This document shows, piece by piece, positions 1-8,228 of a DNA stretch of 52,598 bases. The translations under genes and the position numbers were made by a program. Origin of the DNA: Alphaproteobacteria bacterium (GTDB lineage Bacteria; Pseudomonadota; Alphaproteobacteria; Micavibrionales; Micavibrionaceae); assembly GCA_028277665.1 (NCBI GenBank), contig JANQFU010000056.1, positions 1-52,598 of the forward strand, in the 5' to 3' direction. The notes under the pieces are model-generated. The model was not told where the DNA came from, did no database searches, and worked only from the letters and a program-made list of their open reading frames with translations. Each line of letters starts with the position of its first letter. Positions within the stretch are counted from its first letter, which is position 1.

Positions 1-84
1 GCAATCCAGAATCTCACAGATTTAAACGCTTTTTCTGGATTGCTTCCCCCGCCTTCGCGGGGGCAGGCTTCCTCGCAATGACGG
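1..84. repeat. Palindromic intergenic repeat, copy 1
   Basis: Positions 1-9 (GCAATCCAG) and 35-43 (CTGGATTGC) are exact inverted repeats. They are followed by a perfect 7-bp hairpin at 46-63 (CCCCCGC, loop CTTC, GCGGGGG) and then by CTCGCAATGACGG. Read on the minus strand this gives ATTGCGAGGA, a GC hairpin, then GCAATCCAG. The same ATTGCGAGGA and GCAATCCAG blocks recur near 52493-52527. It looks like a short dispersed repeat that folds in RNA. No coding potential is seen in it. Confidence 0.7.
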
Positions 85-152
85 AAAAGAAGAGCTTTCA
101 CGAAATTGAGGGGTGGCAAGCAGAAAAAAATCGCAGCCGACACGAAAGCCTG

Positions 153-491
153 TCACTGCGCCAGAAAATAAGTCAGGGCAAATGCTCCGACACCGCACAA
201 AAGCGCGCCGACGACAAAGACCCAGGTCCCGAGAGGCTTCTTTTTTCCGGCTTCGAGCATGCGCAACGTCATATCGATCTTACGGTTGTTCTTTTCGTCA
301 AAAAATTTCTTTTTGACCTCAACCTTCGAATATTTTCCGGTTGCCAAAAGTTTCTGGGCCTGAGCCAGAGCTTTGTCCATGTCCGTTAGAACTTCGATTT
401 TTTCCCACTGCGCATCTGATTGCTCGCCCGTGTGCGCGAGCGTAAGAATGGTGTACTCAATTGCCTGTTCCTGATCTTTTCCGTTCGCCAT
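153..491 (-). CDS. Small C-tail-anchored hypothetical protein
   Basis: The protein has 112 residues and no recognised family. The first 85 or so residues are soluble, charged and probably helical. The last 25 form one hydrophobic segment (PLGTWVFVVGALLCGVGAFA) ending close to the C-terminus, so it is probably tail-anchored in the inner membrane with most of the chain in the cytoplasm. I chose the ATG at 491 (protein starts MANGKDQEQ); an in-frame start 10 codons upstream is possible. The next gene upstream on this strand is pyrD, about 110 bases away, so the two may be co-transcribed. No function can be assigned. Confidence 0.6.
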   Translation of the reverse strand: MANGKDQEQAIEYTILTLAHTGEQSDAQWEKIEVLTDMDKALAQAQKLLATGKYSKVEVKKKFFDEKNNRKIDMTLRMLEAGKKKPLGTWVFVVGALLCGVGAFALTYFLAQ

Positions 492-604
492 GGCTCTGAA
501 ATCCTGTCTTGCGAGAATCAATCTGAAAATTTTCGCAAAATTTCACGAAAGGGTAAAGAGAGAGAAAAATTGAACATATTTTGTACCGACCAAGACAAAG
601 AGGA

Positions 605-1549
605 TTACAGATCCTTGAGCCTGCCTTTGAAGCTCCCGATATCTTTGTAACCTTTGCGGGACATGATCTCTTCCAGTTCGCGGCCGATTCGCGCGAAGCA
701 GTTCGTCCCCTCGCGCATGTATTGGGTGCCGACCTGCACTGCGCTTGCGCCGCACAGGATGTGCTCGAACGCATCCATGCCCGATTTTACCCCGCCGCAA
801 CCAATCACCGCGATCTGTTCGTCCAAAAGCGTATAGAATTTCCGGACGTTCGCGAGGGCCGTCGGCTTCACGAAATCGCCGCCGATCCCGCCGAAGCCGG
901 ACTTGGGTTTGATGACGACCGATTCCCGGTCCGGATCGATCACAAGACCGTTGCCCACGCTGTTGATACAGGTCACAAAGGAGAGCGGGAAAGCGTTCAG
1001 GATTTCGGCCATGGCCTCGAAATGCGGAATGTCGAAATAAGGGGGCAGCTTGACCCCGACCGGGTGTTCCGCCACCTCGAAGACCTTGTCCAGAATATAG
1101 CGCGTTTGCTCGGGGTCATAGCCCGTCTGCGGCTTTCCGGGGACGTTCGGGCAGGAGAGGTTCAGCTCGATTGCGGTCACGTTTTTGTTCCCGGAAAGGG
1201 CCTTGATCATATGGATGTTGTCCTCATGACTGAGGCCGGAGACCGACATGATATACGGCTTGTCGTATGCTGCGGCGGCCTGCTCCGCGAACGCGGCGTA
1301 GTATTCGTACCCTTCGTTCGGAAGGCCCATGCTGTTGATGCTGCCCCACGGCGTCTCGACATAGCGCGGCTCTTCGTTGCCCTGACGCTTTTCGCGTGTT
1401 GCGCTTTTGCTCAGGATCGCGCCGGCCGCGCTTTTGCCGAGGGCGTGCAATTCGTCTTCGGTGCTGCACAGCGGGCCCGAGGCATTATACAGGCAGGATG
1501 GAAGTACCGCCCCGGCGATTTTCGTTTCAATCGAGACTGATGAAGACAT
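605..1549 (-). CDS. pyrD: Dihydroorotate dehydrogenase, class 1A type
   Basis: This 314-residue enzyme oxidises dihydroorotate to orotate in pyrimidine synthesis. Class 1A enzymes are soluble FMN homodimers that use fumarate as acceptor. The sequence carries class 1 active-site motif ELNLSCPNVPGKPQ, with catalytic Cys133 where class 2 enzymes have Ser. The blocks INSMGLPN (71-78) and GFGGIGG followed by KPTALANVR match class 1A proteins such as lactococcal PyrDA, as I remember that sequence. There is no N-terminal membrane helix of the class 2 kind and no PyrK electron-transfer partner nearby, which argues against class 1B. The gene is divergent from the AAA gene at 1705. Function is secure; subclass is by motif recall. 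Confidence 0.93.
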   Translation of the reverse strand: MSSSVSIETKIAGAVLPSCLYNASGPLCSTEDELHALGKSAAGAILSKSATREKRQGNEEPRYVETPWGSINSMGLPNEGYEYYAAFAEQAAAAYDKPYIMSVSGLSHEDNIHMIKALSGNKNVTAIELNLSCPNVPGKPQTGYDPEQTRYILDKVFEVAEHPVGVKLPPYFDIPHFEAMAEILNAFPLSFVTCINSVGNGLVIDPDRESVVIKPKSGFGGIGGDFVKPTALANVRKFYTLLDEQIAVIGCGGVKSGMDAFEHILCGASAVQVGTQYMREGTNCFARIGRELEEIMSRKGYKDIGSFKGRLKDL

Positions 1550-1704
1550 GCGGTTTTCCCCCGTTTTGTTTCGCGGATGATAACAGCATCTTCTTATAAT
1601 GACCAGTTTGATCTAAAAATACGAAATGTCATAAATAAGGCCTTGCCCCCGGTATCGGATTCATACTAAAACCGCTTAGAATGACATAATACGAGGGAGG
1701 CAAA

Positions 1705-4434
1705 ATGAGCTCCGAGGACTCCATAGACAATCTGAAACAAGAAAAGTCTGCAGACTATGCTCTAGGTGTTGCTCTCAATCTTGTTGTTACGTTTTTAACA
1801 GATACTCCTCTCGATAAAGATCCGCAGACATTTTCCGAACTGATGGCGTTTTTTGAAAAACGTGATTCCGAAAGAGGCTACGGAAAACAGGCTGGCTTAC
1901 CCTCCAATTTTCGCGATTTTAAGCGACCCTCTTTCCCTCCGAATTATGTACAATACAGGAAACGGATTTTTGAACATGTGGAAAATGTCGTGGAGCCTTT
2001 GCTTAGGGCGCAGGACAGGATAAAAAGGGAACTGAAAGCTGCTTACGGTGCGTATCAACAAGTTAAAGACGATCCCCATATTCCCGAAAATGTAAAAACA
2101 CAAAAAAAAGAAGAGTATGGATCTATAAACACGAGATATCTGACTAACAATGAGGCGTTTAAATATGTAACTTATTCAGCGGACGAATGGTACATTTACA
2201 AGGGGGAGAAAAAAAACAGGAAAAAAATAAAAAGAGAGACGCCTCCGGTTCCGGATGAACCTGAAATTCCGGAAGGTTTTGAATTAAAACACAGACCCAG
2301 AAAGCCTTTCAATTATGCTCTTAAAGGCGGGAAAAGGCCGCCTCCTAATGCAGAAGACGTCTCCTGTCTTCTGGATCTTTGCAAAAAAAGTGCCGCGCGG
2401 TTTCTGAAGGCACCGCCCGATCATATTCACCAAAATCTGGTCCGGCTTGCGGATATGTTCGACTGGGATGAAGATTATGGCCGGATCCTCGGATTTTTGT
2501 GGACATATGAGAATGTGAAGGATTTCCGGTCTCTGATTGACAAGATGAATCAGGGTCATAATCCTGAGCATAGACTCAGGATTTTTAATATTCTGATTTC
2601 GAGATTTACCGGCGTCGATTACGAAACCATCTGCGCCGCTTTTCGTGAAACGTCTCCGATTATGGAAGGCGGCGTTATTATCACAGAAGAGCGAAAAGAC
2701 GATGAGAGCAAAAAAACATTCGAGTGGCCGGTTCTGAGCCCCCGTTTCCTGAAAGATCTTGATGAACCCGGACTGACGCTGGAGCGGCTTCAACAAAGAT
2801 ATGTCGGAGAACAGAAACCCCCGGAAAATTCATTCCCTTCTCTCGAAAAGATAGAACAGCATGTTCCCGGCGCGCGATATCTCAGCGCGCTTATCCGCGG
2901 GATTATTGGCGGTCAAGGGCGGCGGCACGTCGCTTTGTATTCTGAGCCGGGGTTCGGGAAAACATTCTTTGTTGATGCCATGGCGGCACTCCATGGATTT
3001 AGCGTGATCAGACTGGGCGAAGACCGCAACAAAAAGGACGGTCAAAAATCGGGTCTGACCCCCAAAGAACGTATGGACGACATCCTGATCGGCCGGCTGC
3101 TGTTCAAGAATGCGAACGTTCTTTTGTTTGTGGATGATGCAGACGGCATTCTGGATTATGCGGATAAAGTCGCCGAACAGACAAACCATACAATCAGTAA
3201 AGTTCTTATTTTAAGAGTCCTTGAAGAGGACGGGATGCTCTGGGCCCTCAATCATTCCAGCAGCATTCCTAACGCCCTGAAAAGCCGCTTTATTGCCGGT
3301 TATCCCTACCCGCCGTTAAACCGGACGTCCCGGATCGCCATGCTTTTTGAAAAAGCGGCCGCTTACGGGTTTGATCCGGAGAAGGACCAACGGCTCGCCC
3401 GGACCCTCACACGGCTCGCCGAAACGTTTAACTTTTCAAATCGCGATATAGAAAATTTGTGCCGAACTGTTAAGCTGGTCATGTCATCGGAGCCCGGCAT
3501 TGATGTTTCCACGGCTTTCGAAAAAGCGGCAACTCATAATATTCCCTTCGTGTACGGGCATGCCGGAAATGCGCTCTCCGAAGACGAAAGGCCGGAAGAC
3601 TTTCATCCCGAGCTTCTCTGCGCGTCAATCTCCTCCGAAGACTATGATAAGCGAGAAAAGAGAGCGAATCCCCAAAAGCTCATAGAGAAAATGACGGCGA
3701 TTGTTCGTCATGCCCCGGACGTTGCAACGGCCGGAGAAAAACCGGTCAGAATTCTGACATACGGTCCCTCGGAAACGGGAAAAGAAGCCCTGTGGCGTCA
3801 TATTGCAGCGGAGAGTAACGGCAACATTGATTTTGTTGAAATGAGCTTGCTCAACATGCTCCTTGATCCACAAGAGGCCATTGGTAAGGCCATGGAAAAA
3901 TCAAAGGGGAAAAACACGATTTATTTTTGGCGTGGCGCGGAAATTCTTGAGCATCCGTCATTGGTTCAAAATGAAGGGCTTAAGGATCTTATCCGGACCA
4001 ACATGGATAGAGTCGCCTCTCTTTTGCCGGGAACGCATGTTTTTTCTGCACACAGCGTTCAGCATCATAGTCCTGAGAAAAACGAACGTGGAAAACTGCC
4101 ATGGTTCCTGAACCTTTTCCACTTGAGGCTCCAGCACACATATATGGACGAAAAAACATTTGAAGCGGCCTGGAAGCGATTTGTCGGCGGAAAGCCGAAA
4201 AAATTCAAGGTTTTTCCGCAAGGCATTTCCGCCGGTTCTTTTTTACGGTTCGTCGGCCAGCAAAACGTCCTCTCACGAATCCCCGGCCTTGGAAAAACCG
4301 CAGAGACAACAGATCCCGCGCAGATGCTCATTTCTCCCGGAAACGGACACAAGCCGGACGATGAGGCTCTGAAGAGCCTTATGGACACCCTCCCTGATGG
4401 AGGGCCCGGAACGGAAAAGCCGAGACTCCACTAA
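1705..4434 (+). CDS. Tandem AAA ATPase with degenerate second module, function unknown
   Basis: The protein has 909 residues. The start has a strong Shine-Dalgarno (GGGAGG, 4 bases before ATG). Residues 1-390 form a charged, largely helical N-terminal region. The first ATPase module has a P-loop at 413-420 (SEPGFGKT, Ser in place of the first Gly) and a Walker B at 473-480 (LLFVDDAD). A helical lid-like region with NFSNRDIENLCR follows. A second module has a P-loop-like GPSETGKE at 687-694, where Glu replaces the usual Ser/Thr, and no clear acidic Walker B (TIYFWRGAEIL), so it probably does not hydrolyse ATP. The layout resembles COG0464-type AAA proteins, some of which remodel or unfold proteins. 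The gene is AT-richer than its neighbours, especially in its first half, which suggests transfer. It stands alone, divergent from pyrD and convergent with wbaP (12-base gap). Confidence 0.75.
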   Translation: MSSEDSIDNLKQEKSADYALGVALNLVVTFLTDTPLDKDPQTFSELMAFFEKRDSERGYGKQAGLPSNFRDFKRPSFPPNYVQYRKRIFEHVENVVEPLLRAQDRIKRELKAAYGAYQQVKDDPHIPENVKTQKKEEYGSINTRYLTNNEAFKYVTYSADEWYIYKGEKKNRKKIKRETPPVPDEPEIPEGFELKHRPRKPFNYALKGGKRPPPNAEDVSCLLDLCKKSAARFLKAPPDHIHQNLVRLADMFDWDEDYGRILGFLWTYENVKDFRSLIDKMNQGHNPEHRLRIFNILISRFTGVDYETICAAFRETSPIMEGGVIITEERKDDESKKTFEWPVLSPRFLKDLDEPGLTLERLQQRYVGEQKPPENSFPSLEKIEQHVPGARYLSALIRGIIGGQGRRHVALYSEPGFGKTFFVDAMAALHGFSVIRLGEDRNKKDGQKSGLTPKERMDDILIGRLLFKNANVLLFVDDADGILDYADKVAEQTNHTISKVLILRVLEEDGMLWALNHSSSIPNALKSRFIAGYPYPPLNRTSRIAMLFEKAAAYGFDPEKDQRLARTLTRLAETFNFSNRDIENLCRTVKLVMSSEPGIDVSTAFEKAATHNIPFVYGHAGNALSEDERPEDFHPELLCASISSEDYDKREKRANPQKLIEKMTAIVRHAPDVATAGEKPVRILTYGPSETGKEALWRHIAAESNGNIDFVEMSLLNMLLDPQEAIGKAMEKSKGKNTIYFWRGAEILEHPSLVQNEGLKDLIRTNMDRVASLLPGTHVFSAHSVQHHSPEKNERGKLPWFLNLFHLRLQHTYMDEKTFEAAWKRFVGGKPKKFKVFPQGISAGSFLRFVGQQNVLSRIPGLGKTAETTDPAQMLISPGNGHKPDDEALKSLMDTLPDGGPGTEKPRLH

Positions 4435-4446
4435 ACCGTGTTGTTC

Positions 4447-5982
4447 TTACGACGCTCCGGAGCGGTTCAGGACGACCTGGATTGTTTTGAGGATGATAAC
4501 AATATCTCCCCATAATGACCAGTTCCGAACGTACCACGTATCCCAGAGGACGCGCCGCTGAAAGCTCGTCTCGTTCCGGCCGCTCGATTGCCAGAGCCCG
4601 GTGATCCCCGGTTTTACGGATGTATATTCATGGATATGCTCGCCGTAAGCCTTGATTTCGCTCTCCAGAATCGGGCGCGGGCCGACAAGGCTCATCTCCC
4701 CTTTCAGGACGTTCCAGAGCTGCGGCAATTCGTCGATGCTCGCTTTGCGGATAAATCGCGCCGTCCGGCCGGTCACGCGCGGATCGTCGGGGAGTTTGAA
4801 ATACCGGTCCCAATAGGCTTTGGCCTCCGGATTTTTGGCGAGATAGTCATGTAAAAGATGATCGCAGCCGGGCTCCATCGTCTGGAATTTCCAGCAATAG
4901 AAAATCTTTCCGCCTTCCCCGACACGCTTTGCGATATAGAACGGCGACTTTCCGCTCTTGCCTTCCGCCTTGAGCATCAGCGCGACCGCGAGCATCGGAA
5001 ACAAGAAAAGGACCGCCGCGACGCCCGCGCCGAGCAAATCCATACTGCGCTTCAGGAGACGCGGGATCGGGGCCGTCACGGAGTTTTGCGCCCGGAGCAG
5101 CAGGACATGGTTCCCAAAAAAGTAAAGAGGCTCCGTGTGATACAGGCTGATCCGCGAGATGGCAGGAATCACGGCGTATGCAATTCCGCTGCGGCTGAGC
5201 AGGTTGATCAGGTGATCCCGCTTCGCGCCCCGGAACGTCTCCAGAGAGACGATGTAAAAATTATCGGGATGTTCCTTGATGTACTCTTCGTAATGCGCGA
5301 GGCCGTCGAGGACTTCGATATCGCGGCAATGTTTCGGGAATTCCTCACGGTCGTAGTCCTGCGGGTTCCGGTCGCGGAGCAGGATGGTTTTCACGTCAAT
5401 GCCCATCGACGAATCCGCGCCGAACGCATAAAGCGCGTCCGTGGCCGAGCGGGCGTCACCGATAATCACACTCGGCAGTTTCCATGAGCGGGAGCGGCTT
5501 TTGATCATATTCCCGGCAATCCGCCCGAGCAACAGGAACCCGAAGGCCAGCGACCAGTTCACAAGGATCAGGAGACGGGAATAATACAGCTCCAGCGCAA
5601 AACTCGAAAATCCGTCGACAAGCACGGCAAAAGCCAGAATTCTGACGATTTGCTGGATCTGGCTCCACCACGGAATCCGCTTCGTATAATGCCCGCCTGC
5701 GAACAGGAAGAACAAAATCCCCATGCACAGCGTGAAATAAACAATCTGACGCAGGCCCGTCGTTGCCTGAAACCGGTCGATCGAAGAGGTATGAAACGTT
5801 TCGATCAGAAAGCCCGTCAGCGGCACGGCGATCTGATACGCGATCAGCAATGCCAGAACGTCGAAGACGAAGACGGCGAAGAAAATTTGCTTACGCACGG
5901 CCTCGGCTTTCGGAACGAGCCCGGAAAGCTGTTCGGAAATATTTGCACCGGCCGCCTGTGTTGTCTGTGTCGTCTCTGTCAT
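4447..5982 (-). CDS. Undecaprenyl-phosphate sugar-1-phosphate transferase (WbaP type)
   Basis: This 511-residue membrane enzyme moves a sugar-1-phosphate from a nucleotide sugar to undecaprenyl phosphate, the first step of Wzx/Wzy polysaccharide assembly. The N-terminal half has several membrane segments and a CoA-binding-like domain ([18 protein letters not shown]). The C-terminal bacterial sugar transferase domain starts near residue 305 ([10 protein letters not shown]) and carries the Asp-Glu catalytic pair Asp417-Glu418 in [20 protein letters not shown], followed by PRP. Size and layout match WbaP-like galactose-1-phosphate transferases, but the sugar cannot be read from the sequence. The ATG follows the manB stop codon with no gap (TAAATG), so the two genes are one operon. 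Confidence 0.9.
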   Translation of the reverse strand: MTETTQTTQAAGANISEQLSGLVPKAEAVRKQIFFAVFVFDVLALLIAYQIAVPLTGFLIETFHTSSIDRFQATTGLRQIVYFTLCMGILFFLFAGGHYTKRIPWWSQIQQIVRILAFAVLVDGFSSFALELYYSRLLILVNWSLAFGFLLLGRIAGNMIKSRSRSWKLPSVIIGDARSATDALYAFGADSSMGIDVKTILLRDRNPQDYDREEFPKHCRDIEVLDGLAHYEEYIKEHPDNFYIVSLETFRGAKRDHLINLLSRSGIAYAVIPAISRISLYHTEPLYFFGNHVLLLRAQNSVTAPIPRLLKRSMDLLGAGVAAVLFLFPMLAVALMLKAEGKSGKSPFYIAKRVGEGGKIFYCWKFQTMEPGCDHLLHDYLAKNPEAKAYWDRYFKLPDDPRVTGRTARFIRKASIDELPQLWNVLKGEMSLVGPRPILESEIKAYGEHIHEYTSVKPGITGLWQSSGRNETSFQRRVLWDTWYVRNWSLWGDIVIILKTIQVVLNRSGAS

Positions 5983-7476
5983 TTACAACTCGATTTTCTG
6001 ATCGTATTCGCCAACGTCCGGATATGAAGAGAGGATGCCGTCAATTTCGCGGAACATGCCCTTCATCGAGTCCTCCGAGACCGGGCTCTCGACAACGACG
6101 ACAAGGCCCGGCTTGTTTGACGACGCCCGCACGAGCCCCCATGTGCCGTCTTCCAGAACAACGCGCGCGCCGTTCACCGTGATGACATCGACGATTTTCC
6201 GGCCGAGAAGCGTCTCGCCTTTCTCTTTCTTCTCCACGACGCGGATCGTGAATTGATCAACGATTTCGTATTTCACCTCGTCCGGACAATAAGGCGACAT
6301 CGTCGGCGAGCCGTATGTTATCGGTAAATCGTCATAGATTTCAGCGAGCGTCCGTCCGCCTTCATCTGCGTCCATCATCCGGCAAACGGTGATCGCCGAC
6401 AGGATCCCGTCATCATAGCCCCGGCCGATCGGCGCATTAAAGAAATAGTGACCGCTCTTTTCAAATCCGATCAGCGCGTTCAAGGCGTTGACCCGCCGCT
6501 TGATATAGGAATGGCCTGTCTTCCAGTAATCTGTTTCCGCGCCAAGCTCTTTGAGAACCGGGTCTGTTTTGTAAAGGCCCGTAGATTTCACATCGACGAC
6601 GAATTGTTTGCGGTCATACGTTTTTGCCGCATAGCGCGCGACCATGACGCCGACCTTGTCGGCGAAGATCTCGCGGCCCGTATTGTCGACAACGCCGCAG
6701 CGGTCTCCGTCCCCGTCGAATGCGAAGCCGATATCCGCGCCGCATTCCACGACCTTATCGCGCAGTGCGTGCAGCATTTCGAGATCTTCGGGGTTCGGAT
6801 TGTAGTTCGGGAAGCTGTGGTCGAGATCGCAATCCATTCGAATGACCTCGCACCCGATCTTTTCCAGCGCATCCGGCGCATAGACGCCGGCCGTTCCGTT
6901 TCCGCAGGCCGTCACGACTCTCAGCTTGCGGCGCAGCGGTCCATCCTTCGTCAGGTCGTCCATGTAAGAGGTCCGGATATCGGGTATATAAGTATAAGAC
7001 CCGCCTTCGCGTGTTTCATACCCGCCGGAGAGGGCGAGATCCTTCAGGCGGGACATTTCGTCCGGTCCGAACGTCAAAGGCCGTTCGACCCCCATTTTGA
7101 CGCCCGTCCAGCCGTTTTCGTTGTGGCTGGCCGTCACCATCGCGACCGCCGGGCAGTCCAGCGCGAATTGCGTGTAATAAGCCACCGGCGACAACGCCAG
7201 ACCGATATCATGGACCCGGCATCCGGCATTCATAAGTCCAATGATAACCGCCTGTTTCACAGAGGCACTGTATGAGCGATAATCATGGCCGACGACGACA
7301 TCGGGACGCAGGCCGCGCTCATGGATGATGTGGCCGATCGCCATTCCGAGTGCCTGAAGCCCGCGCAAGTTAATCTGCTCCGGGTAGAGCCATCTGGCGT
7401 CGTATTCCCGAAACCCGCTTTCCGAGATCCAGATTTCGCGTTCAAAGGCTTCGGTGTTCGGGAGAATTTTATCCAT
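5983..7476 (-). CDS. manB: Phosphomannomutase/phosphoglucomutase
   Basis: The enzyme interconverts hexose 6-phosphate and hexose 1-phosphate, here most likely mannose 6-phosphate to mannose 1-phosphate for GDP-mannose. The phosphoserine loop TASHNENGWTG has the active Ser at 117. The metal-binding loop DGDGDRCG is near residue 255, and a C-terminal phosphate-binding domain follows. The length, 497 residues, is normal for alpha-D-phosphohexomutases. I chose the second ATG at 7476 because GAGGA lies 5 bases upstream of it; the ATG at 7488 has no such site. It heads an operon with wbaP and is separated from the upstream isomerase gene by a terminator. Dual glucose/mannose activity is common in the family and cannot be excluded. 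Confidence 0.92.
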   Translation of the reverse strand: MDKILPNTEAFEREIWISESGFREYDARWLYPEQINLRGLQALGMAIGHIIHERGLRPDVVVGHDYRSYSASVKQAVIIGLMNAGCRVHDIGLALSPVAYYTQFALDCPAVAMVTASHNENGWTGVKMGVERPLTFGPDEMSRLKDLALSGGYETREGGSYTYIPDIRTSYMDDLTKDGPLRRKLRVVTACGNGTAGVYAPDALEKIGCEVIRMDCDLDHSFPNYNPNPEDLEMLHALRDKVVECGADIGFAFDGDGDRCGVVDNTGREIFADKVGVMVARYAAKTYDRKQFVVDVKSTGLYKTDPVLKELGAETDYWKTGHSYIKRRVNALNALIGFEKSGHYFFNAPIGRGYDDGILSAITVCRMMDADEGGRTLAEIYDDLPITYGSPTMSPYCPDEVKYEIVDQFTIRVVEKKEKGETLLGRKIVDVITVNGARVVLEDGTWGLVRASSNKPGLVVVVESPVSEDSMKGMFREIDGILSSYPDVGEYDQKIEL

Positions 7477-7510
7477 ATTTTTCCTCATTATATAAAAAAA
7501 CCAAAAATTA

Positions 7511-7534
7511 AAGAAAAGGCCGGATTATCCGGCC
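7511..7534 (-). terminator. Rho-independent terminator overlapping the cupin gene stop codon
   Basis: On the minus strand GGCCGGA-TAA-TCCGGCC forms a perfect 7-bp stem (positions 7518-7534), followed by TTTTCTTT. The 3-base loop is the TAA stop codon (7525-7527) of the upstream isomerase gene. This is a normal intrinsic terminator in form and should separate that gene from manB. Confidence 0.75.
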
Positions 7535-8037
7535 GCTTCATCTGTCCTCTCCAGTTCCTCCAGTATGTTCCTGTAGGAGGCCACGCTTTGTGCAATTTTC
7601 ATGGCAGCCGCATCGTCATTATCTGCAGCGGATTGCGTTGCACGGCCGTAGGCGTCGACGTAGCGGGTGATATCGTCCTCGCGGCAGAGCCCTGTCTGCC
7701 GTTCATAGACCGTGCAGGGTTCTTTGGTCAAGTTCGCCATGCAGTGGATCGCTTTTAAAGGAATCTCAATGCTTTTCCCTTCTTCAAGGATCAGACATTG
7801 CCCGTCCAGAACGACCGTCAGCGTTCCGCGTTCGACACGCCAGCTCTCCCGGCGGTGATCGTGCGATTGCAGGGAGAGAATTTTCCCGGGAATGACTGTG
7901 ATCGATTTCTCGCAGTATTCCTCGCCTGTGTCTGTCTCGCCGACATCCGTCACTCTATATTCTCCCCAGGGACGACGGTCCGTATCCCCGATTTTGTAGG
8001 GGAGAAAATTTTTTTCTTGTCCCGGAATTCTGCTCAT
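7525..8037 (-). CDS. Stand-alone cupin mannose-6-phosphate isomerase (type II)
   Basis: This 170-residue protein corresponds to the C-terminal isomerase domain of bifunctional type II PMI/GMP enzymes. Diagnostic blocks are RPWGEYRV near residue 22, the cupin metal site QSHDHRRESWRV near 58-69 with its two His and Glu, the strand pair around GTLTVV, and REDDITRYVDAYGR near the end. It should interconvert fructose 6-phosphate and mannose 6-phosphate in the cytoplasm, supplying manB. After the isomerase core there is an extra tail of about 40 residues (TQSAADNDDAAAMK and on) that I do not recognise. The gene is divergent from the guanylyltransferase at 8229, with 191 bases between that must hold both promoters. 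Confidence 0.85.
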   Translation of the reverse strand: MSRIPGQEKNFLPYKIGDTDRRPWGEYRVTDVGETDTGEEYCEKSITVIPGKILSLQSHDHRRESWRVERGTLTVVLDGQCLILEEGKSIEIPLKAIHCMANLTKEPCTVYERQTGLCREDDITRYVDAYGRATQSAADNDDAAAMKIAQSVASYRNILEELERTDEAAG

Positions 8038-8228
8038 ATGCCGTTTTTCCTCTCAAAACTCAGGCGCGTTTTTTCATGCCTTTGAAACATATTCAACCTT
8101 AAGAAAAATACCAGTTAAAAATGCAGGGTTCCGGTAAAATTTCTCTTTCTGAAAAAGCGCTTGTCATACAGAGGCTTTCCTGTTAGCTAACCCCTGTTTA
8201 AACAAAATGGATTATGTGGAGACCCGGC

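Noticed and set aside
581..1540. A 319-codon plus-strand frame
   Set aside because: It is antisense to pyrD and lacks any domain.
4388..4404. CCCTCC-CTGAT-GGAGGG hairpin as a terminator between the AAA gene and wbaP
   Set aside because: It lies within the coding region of the AAA gene and is not followed by a T run.
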